From positions 4,438,554 through 4,502,553 of the forward strand of contig KL647290.1 of the NCBI GenBank assembly GCA_000727475.1: a stretch of 64,000 nucleotides of DNA, in the 5' to 3' direction. The position numbers and the translations under genes are program-made. This document shows positions 12,327 through 23,238 of the stretch, one piece after another; within the stretch, counting starts at the first letter, position 1, and every line of letters begins with the position of its first letter. The DNA is from Sarcocystis neurona (lineage: Eukaryota > Apicomplexa > Conoidasida > Eucoccidiorida > Sarcocystidae). The notes beneath the pieces were generated by a model. That model did not search any database. It saw nothing but the letters and a program-made list of their open reading frames with translations, and had not been told where the DNA came from.

Positions 12327-15300
12327 ATGCAACCGCAGCAGCACCAGCAGCCGCTGCTACGGGAGCTGCTGCTGCATGCCCCCGCGGCAGGAGGGAAAGC
12401 GAGCAGCACCGGCAGCAGCTACGGCTTCTCTGTGCTCAGCCGCCGCCGCCTTGCGGCCACGAGAACCACCTGCGACTCGACGACCTCTTCCTCCTCTCCC
12501 TTTCTTGCTGCAGCAGCACCAGCAGACTGCTGCTGGCTGCAGCTGCCTGCTGCCGTTGCGGCGACTGCTACAGATCCGCACTCGGTTCTTCGACGTCCGC
12601 ACAGGCATTGCCCCGCTGGTCCTGCTGCTGCAGCAGCAGCAGAAGCCGTGTGGCCCGGACCAGCAGCATTCGAAGCCCTACGGGCCGCACCAGCAGCAGC
12701 AGCCGCAGGAAAAGCAGCGGCAGGAGGAGGAGCAGCAACAGCAAGCAGCAGCAGCTGCAGCATGAGGACGGAGGTCGTCAGTGAGGCTGCCGCTGCTGCT
12801 GCGCACGCCTGTGCAGATTCTTCGTTTGATCCCAATATTGCCGTATCCCCTGCGCCTCTGGCTCCTGTTGCTGCTCGTCCTGCAGAAGGCGACACTGCTG
12901 CCGCAACCGAAGAAACTGCTGGTGCCACAGCGGCACGGAGAAACTTCATTGCTCCTGCTGCTCCTGCAAACGACACTGCTGCAGCGGCATGGGAGAGCGA
13001 AGGAGGAGCAAAGAAAGCTGCTGCAGAACAGCAGACCGCTGTTGCTGAAAGAAGTGCAACTTCGGGAAGGAGACGCAGTATTCCAGGTCGCGGAGATGCC
13101 GCTCCTGCTGCTGCGGATCCTGCTGCTGCAGTAGCGACAGTGAAACCTGCTGCTGGTGTTACAGTCGCGACCGCTGCTAATGCTGTTGTTGCTTTGTGTG
13201 GCCCTGCCGCTGCGGTCGCCGGGGTTCCTGCTGCCAGGTCGTCTGCTGCTGCAGCTACTAATAGTAGGCTAGGCGTTGCTGCTGCTGCTGCTGCGGTCGT
13301 CGGACCACCTGGTTGCCCAGACGCAGTTGCTGCGTCTGCAGCTCCAGGAGGGGACAGGATAGCGGTGACTTCAGCTGCTGCTCCGGCCGACGTGCATCCT
13401 GAACACTTCATCGTAGACGTCGACGCGGCAATCACATATGTTGACGATGCTTCCCATGGGGTGCCTGCTGTTGCTGCTGCTGCTGCCACCACATCTTCGC
13501 GTAAACGTACGTGGCTTGCTGGTGGAACGGCTGAAGAAGCACCTTATGCCAGTGCTGCTGCAGCACTGCCCCTCTGTGCGGGGGGAACAAACACGCGCGA
13601 GAGGCAAGCGTCGAGTCGTCCCGACCGACGCAGCAGCAAGAGCAGCAACCGCGGCAACAGCGCTGGCAGCAGCAATTGGTGCGGCGTTGTAGGGTGTTGG
13701 GGGGAGGGGGACCAGCAGCTGCTGCTGCCGTGCTTGCGCAGCAAAGAGGAAGCCAGAGTGTCGTTTTCTGCCATTCTGAATGAAGAGAACAGCTGCAGCA
13801 GCAGCGCAAGCCGGATCAGCACCAGCGTCGGCAGCAGCTCCAGGGTGAGCGGCAGCAACAGCAGCATGAGCAGCCTGAGCAGCAGCAGAATTAGCAGCCG
13901 ACTTAGCAGAAGTAGCAGCAGCAGCCTTATAGAAGAGGAAGGCGGAGAAACCGAAGGCGAAGAAGGAGGAGGAAGAGGAGGAGAAGAAGAAGAAGTCTTC
14001 CCATACCCTCACCTTTCGCTGCTTGCAGGTGCCGCTCCCCAAGATGTCGTGCGGCAGCAGCAGCGGGCCCTCACTCTCTACTTGAAGTGTCTGTACGGCA
14101 GCAGAAACAGCAGCACCAACCGAAACAGCAGGCGCAAAAGAAGGAGAAGGTGCTGCTGGTGGGCAGCCAGTCGTGGAAGCTGCAGCAGCAGCAGCAGCAG
14201 CAAAAAAGCGAGGAAAACCCTGGCAGCGGTAACAGGAGCGACAGCCGGAGGCAGCGGTCACGAAGGGGGCGACTTGCGCACCAACTGCTGCACTTGCAGC
14301 AGCAGCGACAACAGCAGGTGCGTCGCTCCGTTGCTGCAGCAGCAGCAGGCAGTCTTTGCTGAGACAGCAAAAGCAGCCGAAAAGGTGTCGCCATGGCGGG
14401 CAACCTGCTGCAGCAGCTGCTGCTGCGATGGGTCCCCCTACGCGACAGCAACAACAGCAGCAGCGCGGTGTCCTCGTTCTCAACAGTGCAACGAGCATGG
14501 TGCAGCAGCGGCGGGCGACTGCGGAGCTGCTGCTTCTTCTTTTTCTCCTTCCTCTTCCTCTGGTGACTGCTCTCTAGCTGCGACTCGCCGCTGCACTGCC
14601 GCCGCAACCTGCCCTTGCCGTGCAGCTGCTGCTTCTTCTTCTTTAAACGCTCCTGTTGCTGCTGCTGCTGCGCCACGTCGTCTTCCTCCCGTGGCGTGCT
14701 GTGCTGCTGCTGCAGCGGGCTCGCCTGCAGCTGCTGCTTGCTGCGCTGCGGCCGCAGAGGCTGCTCCCACCGAAGCGCAGGTAGACGTGCTTTACGCTGC
14801 GGATATGCTACAAGATATCCGCCGGAAAGCTTCTGCGGCAGCACAACAGCAAGGCCACCACGTCGCTCGCAGTCTTGCTCCTGCTGCTGCTGCATCCCTA
14901 AGACCTCCTTCTTCTGCGGCTGCTGTACCCGTTTTTCTTTCTTTCCCTGCCAGCGTCGGTCTTCTTCCTGCTGCTGCTTCTTCCTCTTCTTCCTCTCCCT
15001 CTGCCGGCAGTGCTGCCGCTGCTGCTCTGGCTGCTATCGCTGGCCGCTACGTAGAAGGGGCACCTCCCTTTTCTCTTGCTGCTGCAGCGCAACACCGAGC
15101 AGCGGTTGTCGATGTTGTCTTCAGTTTTGCTGCTGACTTGCAGAAGTGCCTCTCCATTGCCCCACAAGACGTCTCTCGTGCTGCAGTGCAGTTGGCTGTC
15201 TCCCTGCTGGATCGTTCGGCGCTGCTGCTGCTGCCCTTCATACACTCTTCCGCCTTGCCCTTTTCTTCCTTCTCCTTAGCACCAGCAGCACCAGGCAGGC

Positions 15301-17057
15301 GCGGGGCTGCTGCTGCTGGTGGAGGAGGAGGAGCAGCCGCAGCAGCGATGGCGTCCTCACAAAGTCGAAGAGCAGCAGCAGCAGCAGCCCTGCTGCGAAG
15401 GGGGGCCCCCGCAGGAGGCGAGGCAGCAGAGGAGACGTACCGCACCACCAGCAGCAGCAGGTACGGCGACGTGCTGAGGGCAACAGCAGCAATCTGTTTA
15501 GTTACTGCCCTCCAGGTTGAAATGCCCAACGCTTTAGCTCTTGAAGCAAAATTAAAGCGACTTCTGCAGCTGGAGCGTCTGTCGCAGCTAGCCTTCGGCT
15601 GCTCCTTCCCGCAAGTGCAGCAGCTGCTGCTCGAAGAAATTTCCTTCGCTGTTTCTGCGCCGGTTGCCGCCGACTTCGCCCATTACTTCCTCTTCAAGTT
15701 GCCCATTGCTGCGCCCCTCTCCTCTCGTGCTGTGCAGGCAGCAGCAAGAGCAGCAGCAGCAGTAGGGGCCGCAGGGACCCCAGCAGGGGAGGAAGAAGAA
15801 GAAGAGGAAGGAACAAGAGATAATACGCGACAAGAAGGCAAGGACGCATCAGGGTGTCGGGAAGCTGCGACGGGGGGTGCAAGTAAAGGAGAAGCGGCAG
15901 CAACGTGTGGAAGTGGCAGGGAAAGTGAGGGAAGTCGATTGGTACGAGGTCGCTCCTGTCCGCACTCTGCTGTTGCCACAGGAGCAGCAGCAGCAACAAA
16001 GGCGGGAGCGAGCGGCAGAGCAGCGTGTGGTCCGCATGCCCTCCATAACCGAGGAGCCGCAGCTGGGGAGGTCGAAGAACTTGCAGCAGCAACGGCAGTG
16101 TCCTCCTCCTCCTCCTCTTCGAGTTGCTCGGCAGATGAAAAAAGCGGCAGCGGAGGAGGAGGAGGAACAGCGGCAGCAGCTCGACCGACGGAAGCAGCAA
16201 CAGAAGCGCTTGAGGATGTGCTGGGGGGGGAAGGAGCAGCAACAGCTGCTCAGCTCGTGTGTTTCCTGCTGGACTGCTTTACTCTGACGCCTGAAGCAGC
16301 GGCGACTCCTGCTGCTCTTGTTGCCGCTGCTGCCGTGCAGCTGGCCCGGGGCATTCTGCTGCCGCAGCTCCCGCTCCGCTCGCTATGGTCGAAGGAGATG
16401 CAGCAGCTTTGTGGCTTCGATAAGCAGCAGGTGTGGAAAGTTCTTCGCTCTCTCAACGAATTTTTAGTGTGTAAGGCGAGCTACTACCCAGGACTGCAGA
16501 AGCTGCACCGGCGTGGCTGGGGGGCAGTGGACTGGCAGCGGCCCTCTGCTGCTGCAGCGACAGCAGCAGCAGCAGCAGGAGGCGCAGCAGCTGCAGGCGC
16601 AGGCGTCGTCGCAGCTGCGGCAGGAGGAGGAGGGGGAGTGGGAGCGGCGGCAGCAGCAGCTGCTGCACTTCAGCAGCAGCAGCTGTCGTTGACTGGCAAG
16701 AGAGAAATGCAACACCGAAGAAACAGCAACAACGAGGGCCACGGCAGCAGGGGTAGTCAGAACAAGAACTCGAGCAGCGGCAGCAGCAGTGGCACTGCAA
16801 TCAGCTGCATCAGCGGCAGCAGCACCACTGGCGGAGAAGGACTTGCTGCTGCAAGGAAAGGCAATGCAGCGGCCAGCTTCTATAGCAGCAACACTTGCAA
16901 CACGACCGCAGCAGCAGGAGCAGCTGCTGCTATTGCGATCGCAAAAGGCCAACGAAAACCCCACAGTAGGAAGCACCCGCTTTTGCAGTTGTGCGGGGAC
17001 CTGTCTCGCAGACAGCCGCAGCAACACGCCTTCACCAAGCAGCTCCATCACGCCTAG
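12327..17057 (+). CDS. cyclin (A/B-like, two cyclin boxes) with large homopolymer insertions
   Basis: Encodes a cyclin, the regulatory partner that activates a cyclin-dependent kinase. The first in-frame ATG at 12327 gives 1576 aa; an alternative ATG is at 12762. The frame is also open upstream of 12327, so 5' exons are possible. Residues 1-810 are low-complexity Ala/Ser/Arg and show no domain. The N-terminal cyclin box starts near residue 815 (VDVLYAADMLQDIRR). It includes HRAAVVDVVFSFAADLQK near 922, matching the MRAIL helix, and then AVSLLDR near 960. It resumes at 1046 with GDVLRATAAICLVTALQVEM and ends near 1120 (ISFAVSAPVAADFAHYF). An Ala/Gly-rich insert of about 75 aa splits helices 2 and 3. 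A Glu- and Ser-rich linker precedes the C-terminal box at about 1310-1395 (PAALVAAAAVQLARGILL, CGFDKQQVWKVLRSLNEFL). The lysine of the usual SKYEE motif is not conserved (TALQVEM). The domain match is strong; the N-terminal extent is uncertain. Confidence 0.8.
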   Translation: MQPQQHQQPLLRELLLHAPAAGGKASSTGSSYGFSVLSRRRLAATRTTCDSTTSSSSPFLAAAAPADCCWLQLPAAVAATATDPHSVLRRPHRHCPAGPAAAAAAEAVWPGPAAFEALRAAPAAAAAGKAAAGGGAATASSSSCSMRTEVVSEAAAAAAHACADSSFDPNIAVSPAPLAPVAARPAEGDTAAATEETAGATAARRNFIAPAAPANDTAAAAWESEGGAKKAAAEQQTAVAERSATSGRRRSIPGRGDAAPAAADPAAAVATVKPAAGVTVATAANAVVALCGPAAAVAGVPAARSSAAAATNSRLGVAAAAAAVVGPPGCPDAVAASAAPGGDRIAVTSAAAPADVHPEHFIVDVDAAITYVDDASHGVPAVAAAAATTSSRKRTWLAGGTAEEAPYASAAAALPLCAGGTNTRERQASSRPDRRSSKSSNRGNSAGSSNWCGVVGCWGEGDQQLLLPCLRSKEEARVSFSAILNEENSCSSSASRISTSVGSSSRVSGSNSSMSSLSSSRISSRLSRSSSSSLIEEEGGETEGEEGGGRGGEEEEVFPYPHLSLLAGAAPQDVVRQQQRALTLYLKCLYGSRNSSTNRNSRRKRRRRCCWWAASRGSCSSSSSSKKARKTLAAVTGATAGGSGHEGGDLRTNCCTCSSSDNSRCVAPLLQQQQAVFAETAKAAEKVSPWRATCCSSCCCDGSPYATATTAAARCPRSQQCNEHGAAAAGDCGAAASSFSPSSSSGDCSLAATRRCTAAATCPCRAAAASSSLNAPVAAAAAPRRLPPVACCAAAAAGSPAAAACCAAAAEAAPTEAQVDVLYAADMLQDIRRKASAAAQQQGHHVARSLAPAAAASLRPPSSAAAVPVFLSFPASVGLLPAAASSSSSSPSAGSAAAAALAAIAGRYVEGAPPFSLAAAAQHRAAVVDVVFSFAADLQKCLSIAPQDVSRAAVQLAVSLLDRSALLLLPFIHSSALPFSSFSLAPAAPGRRGAAAAGGGGGAAAAAMASSQSRRAAAAAALLRRGAPAGGEAAEETYRTTSSSRYGDVLRATAAICLVTALQVEMPNALALEAKLKRLLQLERLSQLAFGCSFPQVQQLLLEEISFAVSAPVAADFAHYFLFKLPIAAPLSSRAVQAAARAAAAVGAAGTPAGEEEEEEEGTRDNTRQEGKDASGCREAATGGASKGEAAATCGSGRESEGSRLVRGRSCPHSAVATGAAAATKAGASGRAACGPHALHNRGAAAGEVEELAAATAVSSSSSSSSCSADEKSGSGGGGGTAAAARPTEAATEALEDVLGGEGAATAAQLVCFLLDCFTLTPEAAATPAALVAAAAVQLARGILLPQLPLRSLWSKEMQQLCGFDKQQVWKVLRSLNEFLVCKASYYPGLQKLHRRGWGAVDWQRPSAAAATAAAAAGGAAAAGAGVVAAAAGGGGGVGAAAAAAAALQQQQLSLTGKREMQHRRNSNNEGHGSRGSQNKNSSSGSSSGTAISCISGSSTTGGEGLAAARKGNAAASFYSSNTCNTTAAAGAAAAIAIAKGQRKPHSRKHPLLQLCGDLSRRQPQQHAFTKQLHHA

Positions 17058-17059
17058 AA

Positions 17060-18240
17060 ACACTGCAGCAGCAAGAGCAGTAGAGCAGCAGCAACGCGGC
17101 AGCAGGACAGCAGAGCCACACCCGCAAGAGAGACCATTTCTAGCTGCCCGAAAGCAGTAGGGGAAACCCAGCAGCAACAGCGGCGGGAGAGCAGCACAAG
17201 CAAGGAAGCCGCAGCGCGTTATCGACAGGGCGGCGGGCAGGAGGTGCCGCAGCAGCAGTGGGATGCAGCAAAAGGCAACAGCGGGAGGACAACGGCAATT
17301 GCAGCAGACTCCTGCAGCGGCAGACGGGTACACGTACAGGTAGCAAGGCTGAACTGCAGAGGCAAAGCACTTGCAGCAAGGTAGGCAGCAGCAGCAGCAG
17401 CTGCTGAAGTTGCACCAGAACAGCAACAACACCTGGTGCACGCCTGACAACACACACAGAGAGACAGCAGCAGCAGGACCGCCGTCTTTTCTCAAGGGAC
17501 GCAGCGACACACGAGCAACAACAAAGCGGCAACCGTACGAGCTACGAAAGCAGCAGCAGCAGCAACACGCGCTTCAGCAGCAGCAGCAGGGGAAGCAAAG
17601 GAACCACGTAGCACGAAGATAGTAGGAGGAGCAGCGGCAGCACAAACTGCTGTTTCAGCAGAAGTCGTTACACAGGCAGTGCAGCACCCGCTGCGAGCGC
17701 GGCAAGCAACAGAACCCACTACAACAGCAGCAGGCATCAAAGCAGTCGCTGTAACAGATCTTGCATATCGTGGAACAGCAGCAGAAGCTGCGTCATTGCT
17801 GACTTTCTGCGTCACTACTGCAGCAGCAATGGCCGCGCAGCTACGCTCTCAGGAACTGCAGTGGACACTCGTTAACTCCTGCAACAGAAAAAGAAGCTCG
17901 CCCCACCGCTACTGCAGCCCCTGCAGCAACGCCAGCAGCACCAGCATTACCTGCTCTGCTTCGACCGCGCAGCCACACAGCAGCTTAGCAGCAGCCGCAG
18001 CAGCAACAAGTCCAGCAGCAGCCAGGAACAACAGCCGCGGCTGCGAAGCAGGCAGAAGAGAGCTAGAAACACGCAGAGTAGGTTCTTCCGTCGCTGCTTG
18101 TCAGGCCGAGCCGAAGACGAATTCAGCCGCTGCTGGTGCGAACTTCTGCTGCCGCGCCCAACCCCATATACTCGTTGTCCGCCTCCGCGCGTCATATTCA
18201 CGCGCCTCTCTTGATACAAAGCGTGAAAAATGACTTTCTG
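17060..18240. repeat. CAG-dense block downstream of the cyclin
   Basis: Imperfect CAG/GCA triplets with open frames in several registers (Ala, Gln or Ser runs). No recognisable domain and no convincing splice-bounded exon. It may hold the cyclin 3' untranslated region or extra low-complexity coding sequence. Confidence 0.6.
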
Positions 18241-21200
18241 TCCGCACCTCGGGAAAACAACATTATAACTGTATATATCTCTTCTTCAGAAGTAAAGCGT
18301 AGGTGGAACTCCACATGTCTCTTTCTCTCTTGCGACGTAAAAATGACCCTCTATGAAGTGTCGTATCTCTTTTTCTCGTTGTCTACACGTAGCTGCTTGC
18401 ACTAGCGAACGCACACGCATATATGCATCTCTGCGCGGGTGTGTGTGTGGGGCCAGCAAAAAGGACGAGGCAGCAAGAGCCTGCGCGCCGCAGAGCGAAC
18501 GACGGGGGGCGCAGTCTCTTTTACGTCCTGGTGCAGCTGCTGTCGGCCTGCACCTCCCCACAAACACACGTACACACCCCCCCATTTGTATTGACAGCGC
18601 CAAGTTGGTGACATCTTCCCCCAACGTCTATGTACGTGTATACGCACATTTCTCTGTCTACGCGTGTGCGTCTTCACAACGATGAATAACGCAGAACACG
18701 TCTAGAAATACATTGCTGTCTCTGGTAAGGCGGTGTAGACACTTGTTTCAAACACATACGTAGACACATCAGCAGTTATATACGTACGTGTGTGTATATC
18801 TGCCTTGAGCATAAATGTGTATGAGGAAGTGTAGAGAAAAGTCTGTCCACAACACGTAAAACGTGTCCACTTATACGGTTCTGTACGGACGTGTATGTGC
18901 GTATTTTCTGTAGGTGTGTGGAAACTTGCATTGGAACTACTTCGTCCATATTTCCCCTGTGACGGGAAGTTCTCTGCCTCGTGCATGCAGCAAAAATAGA
19001 CACACCTCTATGTGGACGTGGACGCGTGTCTAGAAGGAGTCAGCTTGTTGCGCGCACGTCTGCTTACCTGTCTGCGGCGGACTCTTCTCCTCTACGTGTA
19101 TGCCGCTCTCTATATATATTGCTCTCTGTGCCCCCACGTGAGCCGCCGGTCTTCTCCTGCAAGTTGTCGAACGAAAGTTTCCAGGTGGGCCGATGCCGAT
19201 TTTTTTTGTGAGGACTGGGAGAAGCAGTCGGCGACGAGCGACGCAGACGCTCCTCTCGCATGCACCGTTGCAAAAAAGCACTGCAGCAGCAAAAGAAGAG
19301 TTCCCTTCTTCGACCTGCTGCTCGCGACAGGGGCGCAAGCGCCATCGCCTCCTTCTTCGTATATGCCTCAGGACGTCTACGTGACAGTCGAAGAGACACA
19401 GAGACAGATCCGCATACATGTGTGTACATATTATATGGAGAAAGTGGGTGTGGATGTGTGTGTGCCTTTGTCATTTCGAGTCTCGCTTCGCCTTATTGCC
19501 CAAGATATATATCTTGTGTATGACGCCCCACGCGTCTTCCTTCGTATAGACAAAAAAAAGACAAAAACACGTATATATATATATATGTGTGTCTGTCTTT
19601 GTCTGCGTGTATACATATATTTAAGACAAAGGAGATGCGCACGTATATCTGCCTGTGTGCATGAGACGTTCGATTTCACTTGCTGCCCAGATTATATGTT
19701 CAGGCACTCCACGTCTTTATTCGTATACGCCTCTGGATATACCTACGAGATATATATATACATATGTACTGTATATATATATATATATGTATCTGTCTCT
19801 CCGTTTCTTGTTATATGCAGACATATATGTATATGTAAAGGTGTGTCGGTTTGTGTGTGCCTGTGTGTATGAATATCTCACTTTGATTTCCTGCCTGTGA
19901 TACGTACGTAGGCAGCCCATCTCTATCCCTTCTGGCCTTCCTTTAAATATCTATATACGCTTATAGAGTTACACCTATACACACAGACACATACAGAGAG
20001 GCAGTGGTCCCTGTACGTACGCGTGCTCACACAGGGACCTCTAACGACACACAAACACTTCTCCGATTGCTTTGCATGCACACGGCGGTGCGCGTGTGGA
20101 CGCCTGCGATTCTCCATACATACGCGTGTGCCAGTATAAAAAAAGAGAAAAGTCCTGCGTCCTATATATATATGTCACCTAGATCGTTTACATGTGTGAT
20201 GTCTGGGGGTGCTCGTCTTGCAAAGGAACAAGAATCCGCTGCGACTATCTGACAGAAAATTTCTCATTTTCAGCTACGACCTGAGCTAGTGCAACCCATC
20301 TCTCTCCATGAAAAAATCTCTTGTGGCCACACAACTGTACTTTCGTGGAAAAAAATAACCTGTGTATATATATATATATGTTATATTCCTAAAAACTCTA
20401 CACACATACATACATCTTACACACACACGAGTAGATCTTCACGCATATGTATATATAGGCCACGATTTCCTGTATATATGTATGAGAATGGCAACATGCC
20501 TCTGACAGTCCCAGCGGTGCATGCAGATCTTGGTGAAGGGAAGCCGGCCGTGCGGCTGGCGGAAACAGCCTTCCGCAGCAGAAACAGCTGCAGGAAAGCA
20601 TCGACGACGATGGGGTGACGGGGGGACTCGTCCGTGTACCTATTTGTCCGATTTAATACTTGTGACACCTTATTGCATCTCCCCACATGCTAACGTCCCT
20701 ACCTGTCTACTTACCATTGACGCACACATACTTCTCGTGGTAGCGTCGTAGCCTTTTTCCTAGCAAAACAACCTATGTGGTGCCGGTGAACTCGACGCCA
20801 CGTTGGTGAAACTGGCAGAGTATGACACTGTGACAACAAACACAAGAAATTATCTTTCCTCATCTCTTTGTATACGAGTGGAATCTGTGCATATCTGTTT
20901 ATGACTGTCTGGATGCGCGCGTATACACAAATGTATATATATGAAGGCACCCACGTGCATGTATGCACTTCTTTGTATGTGTGCATGCGTGTATGGGTAG
21001 CCCCCTGCATACTCGGGGAACTCTTGAAACTCTTCGGGAGAGGCACACGCTTCGTGCGTTGCCCACTAACACCGCATAAATTGGCTTCATTCTTCACACA
21101 CTTGACGAAACTTGTAAATTTTCCAGTAAAAATGCACACGCGGGAGAAGGCGTCTGCTTATGCGGGTAGATCCACATGTAAATTGACGTGCTTTTGCAAA
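18240..21200. repeat. AT-rich simple-repeat filler (ATGTATACAT type)
   Basis: TATATATGTATACA-, ACACACAT- and ACGTATAC-type degenerate repeats with short non-repetitive islands. The only island I rate as a likely exon here is 19110-19280 (-). A weaker island at about 20500-20620 is open on both strands and is not called. Confidence 0.7.
19110..19280 (-). CDS. possible terminal exon, unrecognised
   Basis: A 57-codon - strand frame begins right after the acceptor GCTGCTGCAG and ends at a TAG. It encodes CFFATVHARGASASLVADCF and AHLETFVRQLAGEDRRLTWG. It is non-repetitive, while the flanks are repeat. No domain is recognised. The + strand over the same bases is also open (CEDWEKQSATSDADAPLACT), so the strand is not certain. 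Confidence 0.3.
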   Translation of the reverse strand, partial: CFFATVHARGASASLVADCFSQSSQKKSASAHLETFVRQLAGEDRRLTWGHREQYI

Positions 21201-21689
21201 TAGACAGACACTTGCTACAGCAAGGAGCAACACACCAAGCGGGACATCTCTAGTATTCAGGCACGCAGCTGTCGGCACAAACTCGTTGGGCCTGCGGCAT
21301 GCAGTGAAGCTTCTCTATTCATGCCGCTTTCAAGTGTTGCTGCGCGAAGACAAAGGTGCACGCGTCAGAAAGCTCTTGACCTCCCACGGGAGACTTTTTT
21401 CGTGCGGTTCCTGCCTTCGACAGTACGTCCGAACATTTTTTGTGAAAACAGATAAATGTGACTGTACACGTGTATTTTACATGTGTGTATATTTCTGCAC
21501 ACCTTGGGCATGTGTATGTTTCTACAGGAGCTGCGTTACTCGCTAGGCTTGCAGAGGCGTGACTCCGTAGTTTGCAGACCAGGCAGTACAGAGCTACCAT
21601 AGACACAAAAGAAGAAGCAGCAGTTGCGCGCTACAGCTGCTATGCGTATACTGTAGGAACAGCAGCAGAACTGTAGTAGCGTCTCTCGG

Positions 21690-21920
21690 CGACCCTCCGC
21701 TATTAGGGAAAAATTGCAGCTCCCGCAGATTTTCTGCTGCAGCAGCTGCACTCGAGCAACAATTTTGGGTGAAGGCTTCCAGCAGTGGCATGGACGAACC
21801 TGCGGCCTGACCCTGAAACACAAGTGCTGCAAGAGCACTCGCGCAGCTGCGGCAGTTGCGCAGCTTGCACTGGCAGTTATCGTGGCAAAGCCAAGAGCTG
21901 CAGCAGTGTACACTTCGTTA
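21690..21920 (-). CDS. possible exon, Ala/Leu-rich, unrecognised
   Basis: Begins after a TGCTGCAG acceptor on the - strand. Two frames are plausible: LGFATITASASCATAAAARV, or SSMPLLEAFTQNCC followed by ENLRELQFFPNSGG. It sits between the - strand candidates at 22.9 and 19.2 kb and could be part of the same gene. Frame and boundaries are unresolved. Confidence 0.2.
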
Positions 21921-22820
21921 CAAACGTTCTCTCGAAGGTGGAAAGAACGAGGAAAGAAGTTGGGAGTAGAAAGCACTCGGAAGAGTCGACTTAGTGATCC
22001 TGTTATCCGCGAGTGTTCTTGTCTGTGGTGTCTCTTATTGCTCGTGCATGTGAATCATATATTTCTCTGTATATATGTGGTGTACGAGGAAAGAGAGTGC
22101 GGCCTTTGTACATACATACGTATTAGGTGTGTGGTAAAATGTATACGCACGCACACGTATACGCGTGTGACACAGCTAGTACCACAAAGCAAGAGGAAAG
22201 CATAGGTGTACTTCCGTGGGGCGCTGCTTGTGCGATGTGTCGCCTCCGTGGCCCAGATGAAGAGATACATACATGCAGCAGGGCCGTGGAGTGTCTGTGC
22301 AGAGTACATAATGTAGTACGTATGCGTATAGACTTTACTAATGGATAAGGCGCGGGGTGTAGAATGATGGAGTTCCAGAGAAGTAGAAACATCCTTACGT
22401 ACCCACAAGATGCATGTGCCGTGCCGTTCAAAATAGTCGCTCACTTTTGAAAAGACACGTGCTATTTGAGTAAAAGCAGCCACTTGTCTTAGTTGTGGAT
22501 CAAAGCCGCTACTTCCCATCTGCTGCGCAACATCGCACGCGATCCGAGGCAGTCAGGAAGCTCATGCAGTGGGCCTCTCCAGCTGCAGCAATGCAACAGC
22601 AGCAGCAGCGGTACCCGAACCAGCAACTGCAACAACAGCAGCCACGAACAAAGCTGCAGCTACTAGCGGGTGGCACGGACGCACACTTGAATTAGAAAGG
22701 AAACGACAATACTGCCTAGAACGCCTGCCATCGCCCTTTCCCACGTGCGCTTTGTAGCAGCGTCAGCAGCACTCGTGCGGGTGGACGTGGATCTACTGGT
22801 ATATTGAGACAGTTAAGTAC

Positions 22821-22993
22821 CTGTACGTCCCGTTCATGCGAATAGTCGGAAGCAAAGACTTCCTGCAGAGGGCTGTGCACCTTCCTACAAACTGCGTTCC
22901 AGTAGTGCAACAACCACGCCAACGAATCTGTGCTTGGGATCTGTTTAAGAATGCCAACCCAACACCTTGTACAAATCTGGGCCATCGCGTTTC
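22821..22993 (-). CDS. probable internal exon, unrecognised
   Basis: A 173-base - strand exon with acceptor TATAGCAG and donor CAG|GTACTT. It is the only fully open - strand frame here. It encodes an ordinary, non-repetitive globular peptide: AQICTRCWVGILKQIPSTD, then SLAWLLHYWNAVCRKVHSPL and QEVFASDYSHERDVQ. It starts in phase 1 and ends in phase 0. I do not recognise the family. A + strand frame (FLQRAVHLPTNCVPVVQQ) is also open but lacks comparable splice sites. A degenerate tandem repeat begins just upstream of the acceptor. Confidence 0.42.
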
Positions 22994-23002
22994 CTGCTAT
23001 AG

Positions 23003-23238
23003 TGTCGCCTACACAGGATAATATATATCGCACGCACATCTGCAGAGAGAAAACAGATTATCCGTGGCGCTGTCTACAGAGGACAAGACTCCGAACACAT
23101 CTGCAGATACACTCTCTCCTGGCGTCGTCTACATGGGATAATACTACGAGTGCACTTGTCCGCAGAATAGCTCCTATACGTGACGCGACCTACGCTGGAC
23201 AATACTACGAATAAACTGCAGATAGTGTGTATCTCTTC
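23003..23238. repeat. degenerate tandem repeat, about 56-63 bp unit, 4 copies
   Basis: Four diverged units, each with the order GTCTACA.GGATAATAC-like core, then CACATCTGCAGA-like segment, then a G/C-rich link. The third and fourth units share GGGATAATACTACGA and GGACAATACTACGAAT. It lies immediately upstream, in - strand sense, of the probable exon at 22821-22993. Confidence 0.65.
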
